Shown piece after piece: positions 26,701 through 36,632 of a DNA stretch of 64,000 nucleotides. The position numbers were made by a program, and so were the translations under genes. Origin of the DNA: Kryptolebias marmoratus (Eukaryota; Chordata; Actinopteri; Cyprinodontiformes; Rivulidae); NCBI RefSeq assembly GCF_001649575.2, contig NC_051434.1:10329414-10393413 (forward strand). Direction: 5' to 3'. Positions within the stretch are counted from its first letter, which is position 1, and each line of letters starts with the position of its first letter. The notes below the pieces were generated by a model, which ran no database searches, was not told where the DNA came from, and saw only the letters and a list, made by a program, of their open reading frames with translations.

Positions 26701-29700
26701 ATCAGCAACACCCGCCCACATATAACATATTATTTACAGGAGATATCAGCTGAATACAAACTCACACAGCTGCCGCCTGTTGAGAAAACCCATCTGTTAT
26801 AAACTGAGAAAAGAAAGACATAAATGGACCTGATAACCCAGAGAATCTGGGATTGGTTGGTCAGCAATAGGTGAGGAATAACGTAAAACGTAAAAGGTCA
26901 AGGCATGAAATGTGGAAATTCAAATGCATAAAAAGTCAAAAGGATTATTTATAACAAAAGAAGCAATCCACTGGTTGCCATTGTTTTTTTATTGTTGGGT
27001 CTTGTTCGTGTTAATATATCAGGGAGCTGAATACAGCCTTGTCATTTCATCATTATGATGTATTTTCATCTAAAAAATTGCAAACCAAATGGTAACTTTT
27101 TGCCTGGAAAACTTTAGTCGCGGTGGCTAGTAATTGACAAAATTAACATGTTCAATCCGGTGTTGAAAACTGAAACAATCTCTCCACATATATTTTCTGC
27201 CTAACTGTAAACCATGTGGCTAAAGTCTTATCAGAAACCTTTTTTCCCCTGATAGCTTCTTGTTCCACACTCGAGAAAGCTCCAACAGAAGTGGTATGAA
27301 TTGATTTTCAGACAACAGTCTGTTTAATATCACAAGATTAAATCAAAACATAATACCTAAAACAACTGAGAAAAAATATAGAAGACGTCCGAAAGCAAAA
27401 GTGAGATGATTTGAAGGGATTTATCCCGAACTAAAGTCCTGTTTTTCCTTCAGCTTAGAGTATTTTCACCTCATTGTTTTTACAGTTTCCGCTCCCGTCT
27501 GTGCCACAGATATTTGGTTTAGACTGGATAAAGATTGAACTGTTTCAGGAAACCTGCTAAATTACATCTCCTCTGTTCTTGCAGGAGATTCGTCTGGAAC
27601 CCGTCGAGGAAGAGGTTGTGGAGAGCAAATCGGTTAGTTTTATCGACTTTATCCTTTGCCGACCACCTCGTTGTGAGGACCGTCACATCGCTGGTGCTAA
27701 ACAGACAAGGAGGCCGCACCAATAGCATGCAGACAGTGGTTGTCATAGCAACAGCACAGTTTAAAGTTTAAAGCATTTCACTTTGTCCTGAGCCTTGTTT
27801 TTTTCTGTTTGGAGCTGAATATTTAGTTGTAGATGTGAAAGAGAGCTGATGCTGCAGTACATCTGTTTTACCTTGGTGAATAATAAATGAATACAGCAGG
27901 AGCAGGAGTAATGCTTATTTTAGCTTGTAATTTAGGTAAATATACAAACAGCAAAAATCCATCCTCCTGGCTTGTGGTGGTGAAGACTGCGAGTGTGTTT
28001 TTAATGATGCTCACAGTGTGGCGGCGTGCGAAAACCCACCGGTGTCCGCATGCCAAACAACAGAAACACAGCAGTCGGGATTCGTGTCAGCTCATTTCCG
28101 AGCTGAGAAATCCTTCCCTGCTGAAGAGTAACTGTGAAAATCACATTAGTAACAATACTCACAGGAAGATTTCTGCTTCCAGCTTCCACCAGAGATAAAC
28201 AAGCAGCCTGACTAACAGGCAACGCTAACATACTTTAATCTAAAAGGAGGAACTTTAAACAGGAAGTCAGTTTTATTTTGGGAAATGTTTTGGTAAGGAG
28301 ATGTTGGAACAGCCTCGAATTTGAAATAATAGCAGTATAAAAACAGGTGCTTTTATTATCTTTGGGTAGAACTGGAAAGGCTTTTTGATTTGAAATAGTT
28401 GGGTTTATTGAACATAATAATGTTGAAAGTCAGGAGGCAGATAGATGTGATCTGTACACCTCGAAACCTTGAAAATGGGTCTTTTACGCTGTTTTCAAAA
28501 TAATCACTCATTCCCTCACTCACTACATCGTGGTCACTATATGAAGGGGATAGGATATGTCCAACACTACTTGAATGCAGAGTACTTTATAATAACGGGC
28601 CAAGTGTTTACAGTCAGGCGTCGTGTAAATAAACCTCACTGAGACACTTTGGACGCCTGAATCTGAAGTGACGGACACCAGGATTCTGCTGGTTTTATCC
28701 GAGAGAATATCAGTAACATCATCTGTCTCCACGACACCGACATACAATTTATTTACACATATCTGTTGCACTTCTTTGTTGTACCCTTTTACACAACCGC
28801 AGACTGCAATTGTAGCTATATTAGAACTTTCAAAATGTTAAAAATATGATTTAATATTGCCAACACAATGTTTTTGTACAGAACAACGGATTTTAAAGTT
28901 GTGTAAATAATAAATACAAGCCATGCAGCATTATAATGGTTTAAAAATGGCTTTCTGTAGATTGAGATTTACAACATATCTTTAATTGTTTTTTTTATTT
29001 AGATTTACAATGTTTTATATATAGGATCAGTTTAGTATTTTGGCCGAGTCTGATAAAAATCACAGTTATGATCTGCAGACGTTAGCGTTAGCCTCAGTTA
29101 GCTTGCTGTTTGGGCTCAATTCGTTGTGGTCTGTTTCCACCGATGTAATGTCCAACTTCTGATCTTTACTTTTACCAAACCACCTGACCAGTTTGTACGG
29201 CGCTATGTAGAGAATAAATAAACAAACAGTACTACACTAAACATGGAACTACTTTACATAAGTCATTTTGAAGCAAACAACCCCCCAAAAAATGCTTCAA
29301 AATAACATTAAATTCAGTCTAAAATCAACACTAAGAAAGAATAAAACAAGCAGACTGAAACTAAGTGTGTATATTATTATTAACTCTTGTTTTCTTTAAC
29401 ATGTGAAGGATTAATAAAAATAAAAGGTCCATCACAAGGTCATAATTCCTCTTTTCGGCTGTCTTCTGCAGCTGGTTGTTGTTTGTGTAGTTATTTATTA
29501 ACGCATGAATTCGGATTGTATTTTCCTTGAGAAATGTTTACGTTCAGGAGCAGAATCGTAATAGAAGTCACCCCCTGTACATGAATATCGCATGTCTCAT
29601 TACAGAACTAATGCAGGCGTCGGTGTGAATTAATCAGTGCGTAATTGGCTCAACGCCACACGTCACTCGGGAGAAATTGGCCGCTGAGAGAGCCGATAAT

Positions 29701-32700
29701 GACCAACAACACAAGCCTGACGTGTGATTGTGTTTTAATGATCTGAGTTTGTCTGTGTCTTTCTCCCAAATTAGCCACAGAGTAGAAGCGGGCTTCGGCT
29801 GGAGCCACACAGTCACATTTCCATCATTGCATCGGCTCCCGTGAATCTCCAGGAGCCTCTTGCTCATTAACACACACAGTGTACCTCGTAGCCAGCAGGC
29901 AGGCCACTCACTTCCTGTTCCCATCATCAACTCCTCATCAGCCGCAGGAAATCGTTAGCAGACTGACTTTTGTCACAATTAAACCATTTTGTTGCTTTTT
30001 AACACCTTTCTGCACGTCCAGTGGAAAAAGGTCGAGATTCACCTGCATCAATTTTTAATGTTTTCTTTTTCTGCCAGAGGATTCCTGAACTCTAACAAAC
30101 CCAACCAGGCTCTCCTCTACACCTGCAGCAGGTTCTGACCTCGTGTGTGTGTGTGTGTTCACAGCACATCCTAATAGTGCAGCGGCAGCTCTCGGTGCTG
30201 GAGGAGGAGCTGGAGGAGTTTCGTTTGGCTCTCAGGCAGTACATGGACTGTGCCTGCGCCCAGACGGGGTGTCTACAGTCAGTCCTCTTTCTCTTTTCAC
30301 TTGGATCATTTAGGATTTTCTGCCTATATTCTTGTTGTGTTTGTTTGTTTGTTGTTGTTGTTTTCCCTTCTTTTAAAGGATGTCATTTTTGAAGTGATGT
30401 TTTGTGAAGAGTTGTTTCATAATCCTCAAAAACAGCATAAAATGGGTCGTTAGCTGAGCCTGGATAAAGACTTTTGCCTCTTTCTCCACACTCTGAGCCG
30501 GGCTGAATGGCTACTAACTACTGATGACTATTTATCAGAACATCACTTCAAAATGACCAGCTCAGTTTGATGTATTTGCTTTAATAATTATCCTTTATTT
30601 CATAATTCATGAGTGTTAGAAGAAAATGATCAGTAAGCCACTGTTTTCTCTAAATTATGAATATTAGTTCAGAAACCAAAGATAAACCTTACATTTCTAG
30701 AAGTAATAACTACTAATGCTAATGCTAATACTAATACTAATGTTTTAGCTATCCTCAGCTACCATCTGATGATAGTTTACGGCTCACTGTAAAGCTTGCA
30801 AAGTTGTGTTGATTCATAAATCTGTGAAAACAGGATCTTAAAATATAAAAGTCTGTGGTATATCTCTGTTGTACAGTAAGGGAATTTAAGAAAGTGTTTG
30901 TTGCAACAGCTCTTAGAGGAAAAAACTTAAGGAAACACCCATCAATTGTCCACTTCAGTGAGCAGAAGCAGTTTGATACAACAAAATGCCTTTTTATTGA
31001 AGACTTTATTTATATTTGTATTTAATTTAAGACTAAAATGTCTCCATAGTGAAGCTGAACACCCTCAGTTTCTTCCCTGCTCGCAAAGATTGGTTATAAA
31101 GACAACATGGAGACATGATGAGCCGTCTCGACTCAAGAGACACTCTGTTTTTTATTTTCTAAGCTGTCACAACCTCAGGTTAATAGATAAAGAAAATTAA
31201 AGGAGGCGTTCGCACACAAACACTTATAAAAAGCCTTATAACATGATAACATAAACATTAAACAGCAGCGTTGTTCTCCACCTTCTCTGTATGGTGATAT
31301 GTGGTAGAAAGCAAGTTCAGCTTATTTGTCAAATTATTCAAACTTCTTATCAGTTTTGAGGATTATTTGGGGATTTCAGAAACACCAAATGACTCTGATT
31401 GGACTGAAGACTTTCTAGGAGTTATTTAGCATCATATTGAGTCAGGACAGATGAGAAGGTTTGATTCTGGCTGCAGAGCTGATTCAGACCACAGCATTCT
31501 GTGTTTTCTTTCCAACATTAAGGCTTAAAATGTACGCAGCTCGCCGTGCCGCCTGTGACTGAACACATCTTCCAGCTGAACCAGGCTGACGTTATCTGTC
31601 ACTTTGGTTTTTGATGAAATCCTGCAGCCTGAAGCACGTTTCAACATTTACATGCTTCGTCACGACTGCTTCTCTAAAGAGTTATTCACTGTTTTTGCTC
31701 TTTTTCTCTTTTTTGTTTTACAAAATGCAGCTCTTGCCTCAGACCAAACGCTGTAAAAATATATTGCATTGTAAATCCACACAATTGATTTTTTTGGGGG
31801 GGAGGAAGAATCGCCTTTCTTGCACACAGTGAACAGTTTAGAGACAGGCGCCCTGTTGGAGCGCACTAATCGCTTGACTTGCGTTTGTTTCTGGCAGCAT
31901 CGCAGTCCAACGGCTGGCGAACGAATCCCGCTTCATTCTCTATGAATTCTGGGAGCACAACAACGTGTGGAAGAAGTAAGTATCCCCCCCCGACATGTGT
32001 CACAATTAATGTGCTGTGGCTTGTTCTCATTAACTCTGAGTTATTTCTTTATCCTGCCTGAACTCGTTAGGCATTTGAGTAACACCGACGCTTTAATGAA
32101 GCCGATAAGAAAAACCACCACAGCAAACCGGGAACAAATCAAACAAAGGAATTATACCAGAAATGCTTTTGGTTCCCATGTTTTAATTCATTTCTAAATT
32201 GCTAAAATGTTCATTATCCCCTGCTGACAAAAGGCCGAAGTAGACCACATCGTTTTCGGCAGTCTCTGTGTTCGTGTTTGTCTTTCTGTTAGCAACATAT
32301 CTCACGAACCACTTCATTTATTGAAACTTGCAGGAAATAATCACTGGTTGTACGTCAACAACCGGTCAGTCGCACAGATATGGAGTTCATTAAAAAAAAA
32401 GCAATAAAACTTATTCCAAACAAAGGTCAGGCTTGAGTGCGTTGTGCGTTAATGCTCTTTGGATGGTTTAATATTTGTCTCTCTGAATTTAGATACTGTA
32501 TTTTTCTCACTTCAGACATGATTATTTCATAGTAAATAATTTTTTTTGCAGGAATTATACCATTTTATAAGTTTAAGTTTGCTATGAGCAACCAGCAGCC
32601 CGCTCGACATTTGTATCTGGTGTTTTAACAAAGACAGAAATTTATTATTTAGATACTCAACACCATTTTAACTTCAAGGAACCAGTGATAGCCAAGAAGA

Positions 32701-34071
32701 GTTTTGCTTCTCTGCACACACAGAATCATCTCTTTTCATCTTTGTTCCTGTTTTTCAGTCACCTACAGACTAACTACAGTAAAACCTTCCAGAGGGGGAA
32801 CGTGGACTTCCTGGAGACCCCTGAGACTGTTACTACCATGCTCGTTCCTGGTAAGATCATCCACAGCTCTGATCCACTCTGCACCTTCAGCTGTGGTCTC
32901 CACAGAGCACTTAGTTTTATCATCAGAGGTTTTAAATGCTCTGCCTCTTTTGTCCAAGAAGCGTCAACTCTTTCACTTTTAATTAGGTCATCTTCACTTA
33001 CATTACTGCCTGGAGAGTTACGACTGATCCTTAGTGACAACATGGCAGTGATGGATGGAAACACGCCTGCGTTCTCATTTCAGTTTGCAAAAACCTCCTC
33101 AAACTGAAAACTTAAATGCCGTCACTTCTGAAATAAAATTTAGGAGATGAGTTATAAAACATCTTATTCAGTTTTGACGTGAAATATGTTTGAGGGCATC
33201 TCTCCGTCTTCGGTCTCGGCCACATGGGAACAAATCATCCAAATCACATTTGTTTTTCGCAATAACTCTTTTATTATTATTTGAATAACAAGGCTTAAAT
33301 TAAACTGATAAATCTGTCGAACTTTACACAGAAATAACAATATTCACAGACTACAAATACATACAATCATTTAAGCACCCATCATACATCAAATTAAGTG
33401 TTTTAGAATCAGACTTTTATTTGTTCAGCCGTTTCTTTTTTACCTCTACATGCTCAGAAAATGCCACATCTTAATGGGAAAATGCCTCATTTAAAAAAAA
33501 GGGCTCTAACTAAATATGCCATTTACATAACTTATGTTAAATTGAAGAAAAGTGCTGGATTTAAAAAAGCAACATTTAGCTCTTCTCCACACAGATACAC
33601 ATTTTCTCCTAAAACAGTGTTTTCGTCATTCCTAAAAAGATCCTTGTAAACACGGTATCTTTTCCATAAGTGTCTTCAGCCAAACGGAAACATTGGAAAC
33701 GACCCAAAGTAACCGTAGTAACCGTGCCGAGCCTGTATGTGGCGCTTCAGTAACACGCTGGGTGTCAAATGTAGAAGAAGAAGAAGACGTAGGTTGGATC
33801 AGAGGCAGGGCAATGACATCGGTGTTTTCAGAAGGTTGCGTTTTGCCCGTCTACACAAAAACAAAAACTTTGTTTTTTCACCCTGGCGCCTGTTTTAGTC
33901 TTCCTCATATGCCAAGGCTGAAAAGATAAAAACTTTTCACAAAAACCACTCCTATGAGAAATGACCTCACAGCATCGTCTGATCCACGGCGCTCGTTTTA
34001 AAGGGCATCAATCATTTTGGCTCTTCTTCGTCTCCTCCGCAGCCTCCTGGTGGGTCCTCAACAACAACTGA
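4839..34071 (+). CDS. necab1: N-terminal EF-hand calcium-binding protein 1 (NECAB1), complete
   Basis: Neuronal cytosolic Ca2+-binding protein. Coding exons: 4839-4925, 6962-6986, 11353-11461, 13814-13839, 13958-14055, 20322-20458, 25417-25538, 26503-26579, 27585-27632, 30165-30277, 31898-31975, 32759-32850, 34043-34071. They sum to 1041 nt = 346 aa (human about 351), and every join keeps frame. Residues 35-46 ([12 protein letters not shown]) form a canonical EF-hand loop. A second loop at 69-80 has D instead of the usual G at position 6 and is probably weak. A coiled-coil-prone stretch covers about 205-275 (e.g. [12 protein letters not shown]). The C-terminus, about 252-340, is the antibiotic-biosynthesis-monooxygenase-like domain typical of NECABs and ends SWWVLNNN. 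Exons 2 and 4 are only 25-26 nt. The exon 8 donor (AAG|GTTGCT) is weak; the others are near consensus. The ATG gives MDCLEKVQ, as variable as in other NECAB1s. Identification is very secure. Confidence 0.95.
4926..6961 (+). other. necab1 intron 1
   Basis: 2.0 kb intron with no coding signal. It holds two adjacent partial copies of the dispersed GTTAGCAAAATATCTC family, described at 19725-19995. Confidence 0.6.
6096..6435 (-). repeat. Two partial copies of the GTTAGCAAAATATCTC dispersed repeat, tandem
   Basis: Minus-oriented copies side by side. The first (about 6096-6265) keeps CTCTCAGCTACTACCAC, GGCGGCCATCTTGAAT and TTTTGCTAACAGACA but lacks the middle of the unit. The second (about 6295-6435) keeps CTCTCAGCTAC and ATATCTGTAAAACTGA and then decays. 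Tandem arrangement suggests either two insertions or a local duplication. Confidence 0.6.
7427..8409 (+). mobile_element. Degenerate Tc1/mariner transposon with terminal inverted repeats, internally deleted
   Basis: About 0.98 kb, shorter than the roughly 1.6 kb of intact fish Tc1 elements. The left end (TGTCACACTTAAATGCTTCA, 7427-7446) is inverted at the right end (ATCTGAAACGTGAAAACGTGACA, about 8387-8409) with scattered mismatches. Inside, the 5' leader typical of these elements (CAGGCCTGATTACTGCCAC, about 7661) is followed by decayed transposase sequence. Around 8014-8230 the plus strand reads [13 protein letters not shown], matching the VMVWGCFAASGTG block of Tc1 transposases, then LQQDDDPKR, a remnant of the QQDNDPKH catalytic block. 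The DNA from there to the C-terminal RKRLI-like end is deleted. The gene is dead: frames shift and the N-terminal DNA-binding part is largely missing. Confidence 0.8.
8030..8270 (+). pseudogene. Tc1-type transposase fragment
   Basis: Remnant of the DDE transposase inside the element at 7427-8409. One open stretch keeps the second catalytic-aspartate region (QQDDDPKR where intact copies have QQDNDPKH). It then jumps directly to the C-terminal segment, losing the DLNPIEHLW-type block with the third acidic residue. It cannot encode an active enzyme. Confidence 0.75.
9760..10070 (+). repeat. Rearranged copy of the GTTAGCAAAATATCTC dispersed repeat
   Basis: The unit is in two pieces in swapped order. 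The CAAGATGGCCGCCACAGCC ... GTTTGGTGTGGTGA half comes first (about 9765-9880). The TTAGCAAAATATCTCCTGAA half follows (about 9955-10045), joined by a second ACTGATTAACCTTTGGA. This is best explained by two overlapping partial insertions or a tandem copy with deleted ends. Confidence 0.6.
10863..11227. mobile_element. MITE-like inverted-repeat element, copy A
   Basis: Two arms of about 60 bp face each other. The left arm (about 10863-10932) contains TATCTTACCTGTTGTAGATA then CTCTTTGAACAA. The right arm (about 11143-11227) carries the inverse, TTGTTCAAAGAGATATCTAC then GCAGGTAAGATAGTAATTA. The interior of about 210 bp is AT-rich and non-coding. Structure and size fit a non-autonomous DNA transposon. 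The right arm ends 126 bp before necab1 exon 3. Confidence 0.65.
11500..11775 (+). repeat. Near full-length copy of the GTTAGCAAAATATCTC dispersed repeat
   Basis: Begins CTGTTAGCAAAATATCTCAT, passes GGAGTCATGATGGCTGCCAC and GGTAGCTGAGAGATATC. It ends in GGAGGCGGGCGATATGCATT followed by TCCTTCAAGGAACGC, giving the outer end of the unit. Lies just downstream of necab1 exon 3. Confidence 0.65.
14885..14975. mobile_element. MITE-like element, solo end fragment
   Basis: Only one arm of the inverted-repeat family is recognisable: ACAGTAGCTATTAATTGTTT, AACCTTTATACA, then CTTTGAAAGATCTGAACC and CTTTAAA, parallel to the right ends of copies A and B. No partner arm is seen nearby. Confidence 0.45.
16140..16310 (-). 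repeat. Partial copy of the GTTAGCAAAATATCTC dispersed repeat
   Basis: Reads TGTTGTGAGTGACTTCCAGC, AACTACCACACCAAATTTTA and AAAATCTGTATAATTCACTG. It then jumps to TGTTCAATGGTTCAGGAGG, so the central part with the GGCCATCTTGAAT block is deleted. Confidence 0.55.
16620..16922 (-). mobile_element. Possible retroelement 3' fragment
   Basis: On the minus strand this starts GTGTCAGGATCTGGGTTTTT and ends near GTTTAATAAATCCTTTAA. That T-rich leader and AATAAA-containing end are arranged as in dispersed retroelement tails seen in fish. Similar wording recurs at 22790-22920 (GGTCGGGTGG ... TACTTTTATTAAGG). No coding part is recognisable and the family is not identified. Confidence 0.3.
17671..17705 (+). 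repeat. (GT)n microsatellite
   Basis: About 17 GT units with one TA interruption, inside necab1 intron 5. Confidence 0.95.
18490..18712 (+). repeat. GTTAGCAAAATATCTC-family copy ending in a perfect hairpin
   Basis: Keeps GGAGTCAGTTCAATTCAAGA, TGGCTGCC and TTTACAGATGTTGAGCTAAA, then GGTGTGGTGGTAGCTGAG. Directly after comes a 14-bp perfect stem: arm ATGTGTTGCACTCA at 18655-18668, loop of 5 nt, inverse arm at 18674-18687. Other copies have only decayed versions of the second arm. Confidence 0.6.
18720..19055 (+). repeat. Diverged copy of the GTTAGCAAAATATCTC dispersed repeat
   Basis: Shows AATAAATCGCTCAGAAAGTA, TTAACTTTTGAAGGCAATCA, AATGGCCACCACAGCTAG and near the end GCGGGTGATACGCATTTCTA, the last matching the outer end seen at 11745-11765. 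More diverged than its neighbours. Confidence 0.5.
19725..19995 (+). repeat. Best-preserved inner part of the GTTAGCAAAATATCTC dispersed repeat family
   Basis: Reference copy for a family seen at least twelve times in this window, in both orientations. Blocks in order: TTAGCAAAATATCTCAAGAA, CACTGCACAGATTTTATTGA, ACTGATTATTTTTTGGAGTC, AAATCAAGATGGCCTCTACA, ACAAAAATGGCTACAACTTA, GTCAGTTTTACACATGTTGA, GCTGAAGTTTGGTGTGGTAG, TAGCTGAGAG. No long ORF crosses the unit, there are no clear terminal inverted repeats or poly-A tail, and copies are 5-25% diverged by eye. It looks like an old non-coding interspersed repeat; its class is unknown to me. Confidence 0.65.
21490..21690 (+). repeat. Partial GTTAGCAAAATATCTC-family copy (3' part)
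   Basis: Starts at ATAACTTGGTTCC and keeps GGTAGCTAAAGTCTGGTGTG followed by GTAGTATCTTAGGGTCACC. The left half of the unit is missing. Confidence 0.5.
22178..22199 (+). repeat. (CA)n microsatellite
   Basis: About 11 CA units in necab1 intron 6. Confidence 0.95.
23290..23705. mobile_element. MITE-like inverted-repeat element, copy B
   Basis: Left arm (about 23310-23350): AAGGTTATGAACAATCAGTA then TCTTACCTGTTGTA. Right arm (about 23625-23670): TGCAACAGGTAAGATGTTGA then TTGTTCACAAACTTTCTGC. They are inverse copies of each other with few mismatches and match copy A at 10863-11227. The interior (about 270 bp) is not similar to copy A beyond the arms, as often seen in MITE subfamilies. The outer end CAAACAATCTGAACC recurs in the other copies. 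Confidence 0.65.
24175..24270 (+). repeat. Short GTTAGCAAAATATCTC-family fragment
   Basis: Reads CCAGTTAGCAAAATATCTCA then AGAACCACGGGACACATTCC, then stops. Upstream ATTGCCCGTGAATGTGCATT may be the outer end. Confidence 0.5.
24940..25290 (-). repeat. Near full-length GTTAGCAAAATATCTC-family copy, minus orientation
   Basis: Contains AATCTCAGCTACAACCACAC, CAGCTCAATATCTATAAAAC, TTCATTAAAATCCATCCAGT then GGTTCTTGACATG. Its far end is ACTATCGCCCACCTTCACC, corresponding to the GGCGGGCGATA terminus of other copies. Confidence 0.55.
28523..28900. other. Unclassified stretch in necab1 intron 9
   Basis: Reads CACTATATGAAGGGGATAGG and later GTTGTACCCTTTTACACAAC. The wording resembles anonymous fish MITE-type repeats, but I cannot find both ends. 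The rest of this intron (27633-30164) shows nothing recognisable. Confidence 0.25.
32255..32385 (+). repeat. Partial GTTAGCAAAATATCTC-family copy
   Basis: TCTGTTAGCAACATATCTCA, CGAACCACTTCATTTATTGA, GGAAATAATCACTGGTTGTA, then loss of similarity. Lies in necab1 intron 11. Confidence 0.5.
33595..33990. mobile_element. Possible non-autonomous DNA element with GAAGAAGAAGAAGACG core
   Basis: The stretch reads TAAAACAGTGTTTTCGTCAT, CCGTAGTAACCGTGCCGAGC, CTGTATGTGGCGCTTCAGTA, then AGAAGAAGAAGAAGACG and GGTTGCGTTTTGCCCGTCTA. This mix of GTTTTCG-type and CCGTCTACAC-type phrases is characteristic of a very common short fish repeat. Its ends are not clear here. In necab1 intron 12. Confidence 0.4.
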
Positions 34072-34144
34072 GGGTGAAACGGCGTCCTTCGTCGTCAGCC
34101 ACTGACGGGTGTGAAGAGCAAACCTGTCAACACATCAGAAATCC

Positions 34145-34147
<3 letters not shown>

Positions 34148-34179
<32 letters not shown>
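34148..34179 (+). repeat. (CA)n microsatellite in the necab1 3' region
   Basis: About 16 CA units, 77 bp after the necab1 stop, so probably inside its 3' UTR. Confidence 0.95.
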
Positions 34180-34181
<2 letters not shown>

Positions 34182-34493
34182 CACACACTAACCGAACACA
34201 GCTTGTGAAGTCATGGTGATTAGTATTTATGACCTCCATGTTCCTTCATAGTTTGGTGGTAGCTGAAATAGCTCAAGCGTCTTAGAAGAAGCTGTTTTTG
34301 TCCTCAAAGCGATGACCTCATCAGACAGGGGTCCATCCGACGGGCTGACATCTTCACTGTGCTTGCCGTAACATCATCCGCAGTCCAGAAGAACCCATAA
34401 GAGCCAAAACATGTGTGTTTGTGTCCTTATAGCTATCTTTGTGAGGACACTGGACATTTTAGCCTCAGATTCTGGGTTTAAGAACCTACATAG

Positions 34494-34499
34494 AATAAA
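34494..34499 (+). terminator. Candidate necab1 polyadenylation signal
   Basis: AATAAA 423 bp after the necab1 stop. Further candidates exist downstream (e.g. AAATAAAG near 34663), so the true 3' end is uncertain. Confidence 0.35.
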
Positions 34500-35482
34500 T
34501 TAAGAACAGGGATTGTTGACGTTTGGGTCGTGTGTTGAATGAATGACCTCATGAAGACAGAAATGTGGGTAAAAGAGTTTAGATAAGAGAAAGATATAAC
34601 TGTAGCAGCTCCTGGGAGCTCATAAAAACCATATTTATGTGTCAAATTGAGACAAAAGTCTCAAATAAAGATATTATTGTGTATGCTGTGTACATTTCTG
34701 TCTTATTTACACTTATGTAAATAGTTTGGTTTATGTAAATACATATAGATTTGGAAGCTCCTAAATCCAAAACAGGATTTACTTAAGTGATGATAAAAGC
34801 AAAATGATAATTTAATGACTTAATCGTAGTTAGATTCGCCTAGGATTTAATTTTCTTTCTTGGCAAACTGCACCACCGTGTGGAAACTCAGCAGCACTGC
34901 AGCTTGAAGAAAGCGCTGCAGTTTGCTTTATTCTGGCTTTTCTGGACTTTTTATTACAATGTGTGTCACAGCCCACCAGGAAGACGACTCAGCAGAACGA
35001 AAACCGGATTAAAAAAGTAATTTATAAAGTCACACCCAAAATATTTTTTTTAATTCTTGTTTTTCTTTTAAGACTTTCACCAAAACAGACTGACTTGTGA
35101 CGAACTACAGCTGCACGGAAATATCATGGTTGATTTCTGTAAATAGTAAAAACAAAATCATTATGATATGAGTTTGAGACACATGAACAGCCTGAAGAAC
35201 GAGTAAAAACTGAACAAAGCTGATAACTGAAGAGACTGGCTGCTGAAGAAAAGCATCGCCTTCAGGAGGGGGTGAATATATATGCACACACCATGTGTCA
35301 ATAATTTAAAGCAAGTTTGTTTTCCCTCCGTTCAACTTCATTATGCTTAAGTTTTTATTGATATTTAAACCCACTTAACATCTATATTGGAGGCAACAAA
35401 ACAGAAAAAAAGCCACCATAAATCATGTTTTTACAACCTGATTACAGACAATAAAAAAGACAAATACAGGCAGTTTTGACTT

Positions 35483-35488
35483 TTTATT
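35483..35488 (-). terminator. Candidate pip4p2 polyadenylation signal
   Basis: AATAAA on the minus strand, about 1.15 kb after the pip4p2 stop. The 3' UTR between contains a poly-C/poly-G tract and long A/T runs. The two genes necab1 and pip4p2 converge here with about 1 kb between candidate ends. Confidence 0.4.
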
Positions 35489-35555
35489 GATAAATTATCC
35501 TTTTTTAAAAACACTCATGAACCGTCTTTCCTTTCCACCTCTCGCACTACTCACT

Positions 35556-35583
35556 CCCCCCCCCCCCCCACCCCCCCCACCCC
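35556..35583 (+). repeat. Poly-C tract
   Basis: 28 nt of C interrupted by two A, in the inferred pip4p2 3' UTR, where the transcript would carry poly-G. Confidence 0.9.
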
Positions 35584-36632
35584 AAGTACTGAATTTAAGC
35601 TATGTACAAAGTAGTTTTAATCTCTTTTTTTTTTTTTTGCTTCATCATCATCGTCACATTCAGAACGAGGTTGGAACTGTGCCTACTGGTCACGATAAAG
35701 AGACGGGACGTTGCTAGAGTTCACTGGAGGATCGGAGAGCGGCGGTACGAGCTCGGGGAGGAGGAGGAGGGTTTACATTCAAACTCACAGGAGCAAAGAT
35801 GGCGACGTCACAACCACCAGCCGCCTCTGAAACGGAGCTAAACGCCGCCTCGGTGACATGAGCAGGTCGACATGCAACAGGCTTGAGAACCGGATTTAGA
35901 GAATCTGATTACAAGAAGATAACCTGAAAGGGTTATTGCTGCGGTGACTTGGGAACAGCAGGCACACGCACAAAAAAAACCCAGAAATAATAACTCTGTA
36001 ATAAATATCTGTTGATCTAAAGCTCCTCTTTACTAACACTGGGCAGCAAAGTTGGCACGCATGGGTATATAAGGACAATCTTTAAAAAATTTGATCTTTT
36101 TTTAGCACTAAAATCATAAAGTAATACTATATCTGAGTACACAGGCAAGAGATGAGGTTACAATACAGTACGGGTATGCAGGAGTTCAACTAGCAGCAAA
36201 ATAACTCTCAGAATTGCATAAAAATTGTAGTGCAGTGGGCAAAACGTTGTCTCATTTTGGGCTGGTCTGTAACAGAAGAATAGGGTGCCATCGTGTCACT
36301 CAGAGTAGTTCAAAAACACTAAATCCAACCAGTGTTTTCAACTAGTTTTGTCAATCATGAGGAAAAAAAAAAATCACATATTTTAGGTTCCTAATTTTTG
36401 ATTATTTCAGAGGAATTTGGAAAACCCCTCGTCTGGGTTTGAATCTTGATGCACCAGACTGAATGACAGGCAGTGGATTTGCTCAGCAACTCAAACAACG
36501 AAAGACTTCTTCAAACCAGCACCGTCCAGAACCCTCTGCACCTCCGAGGTTTTTTTTTGTTTTGTTTTGTTTTCCGGAAGCGACGTTAACGGCTGAAAGT
36601 GGAGTTCGTGGTCCCGGCCGGGCGCGGCGTCT

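Noticed and set aside
33156..33649. Small ORFs in necab1 intron 12
   Set aside because: AT-rich, short, without codon bias or splice support.
34072..36632. Search for C8orf88 and OTUD6B orthologues next to pip4p2
   Set aside because: Neither protein's conserved words were found on either strand here or beyond pip4p2.
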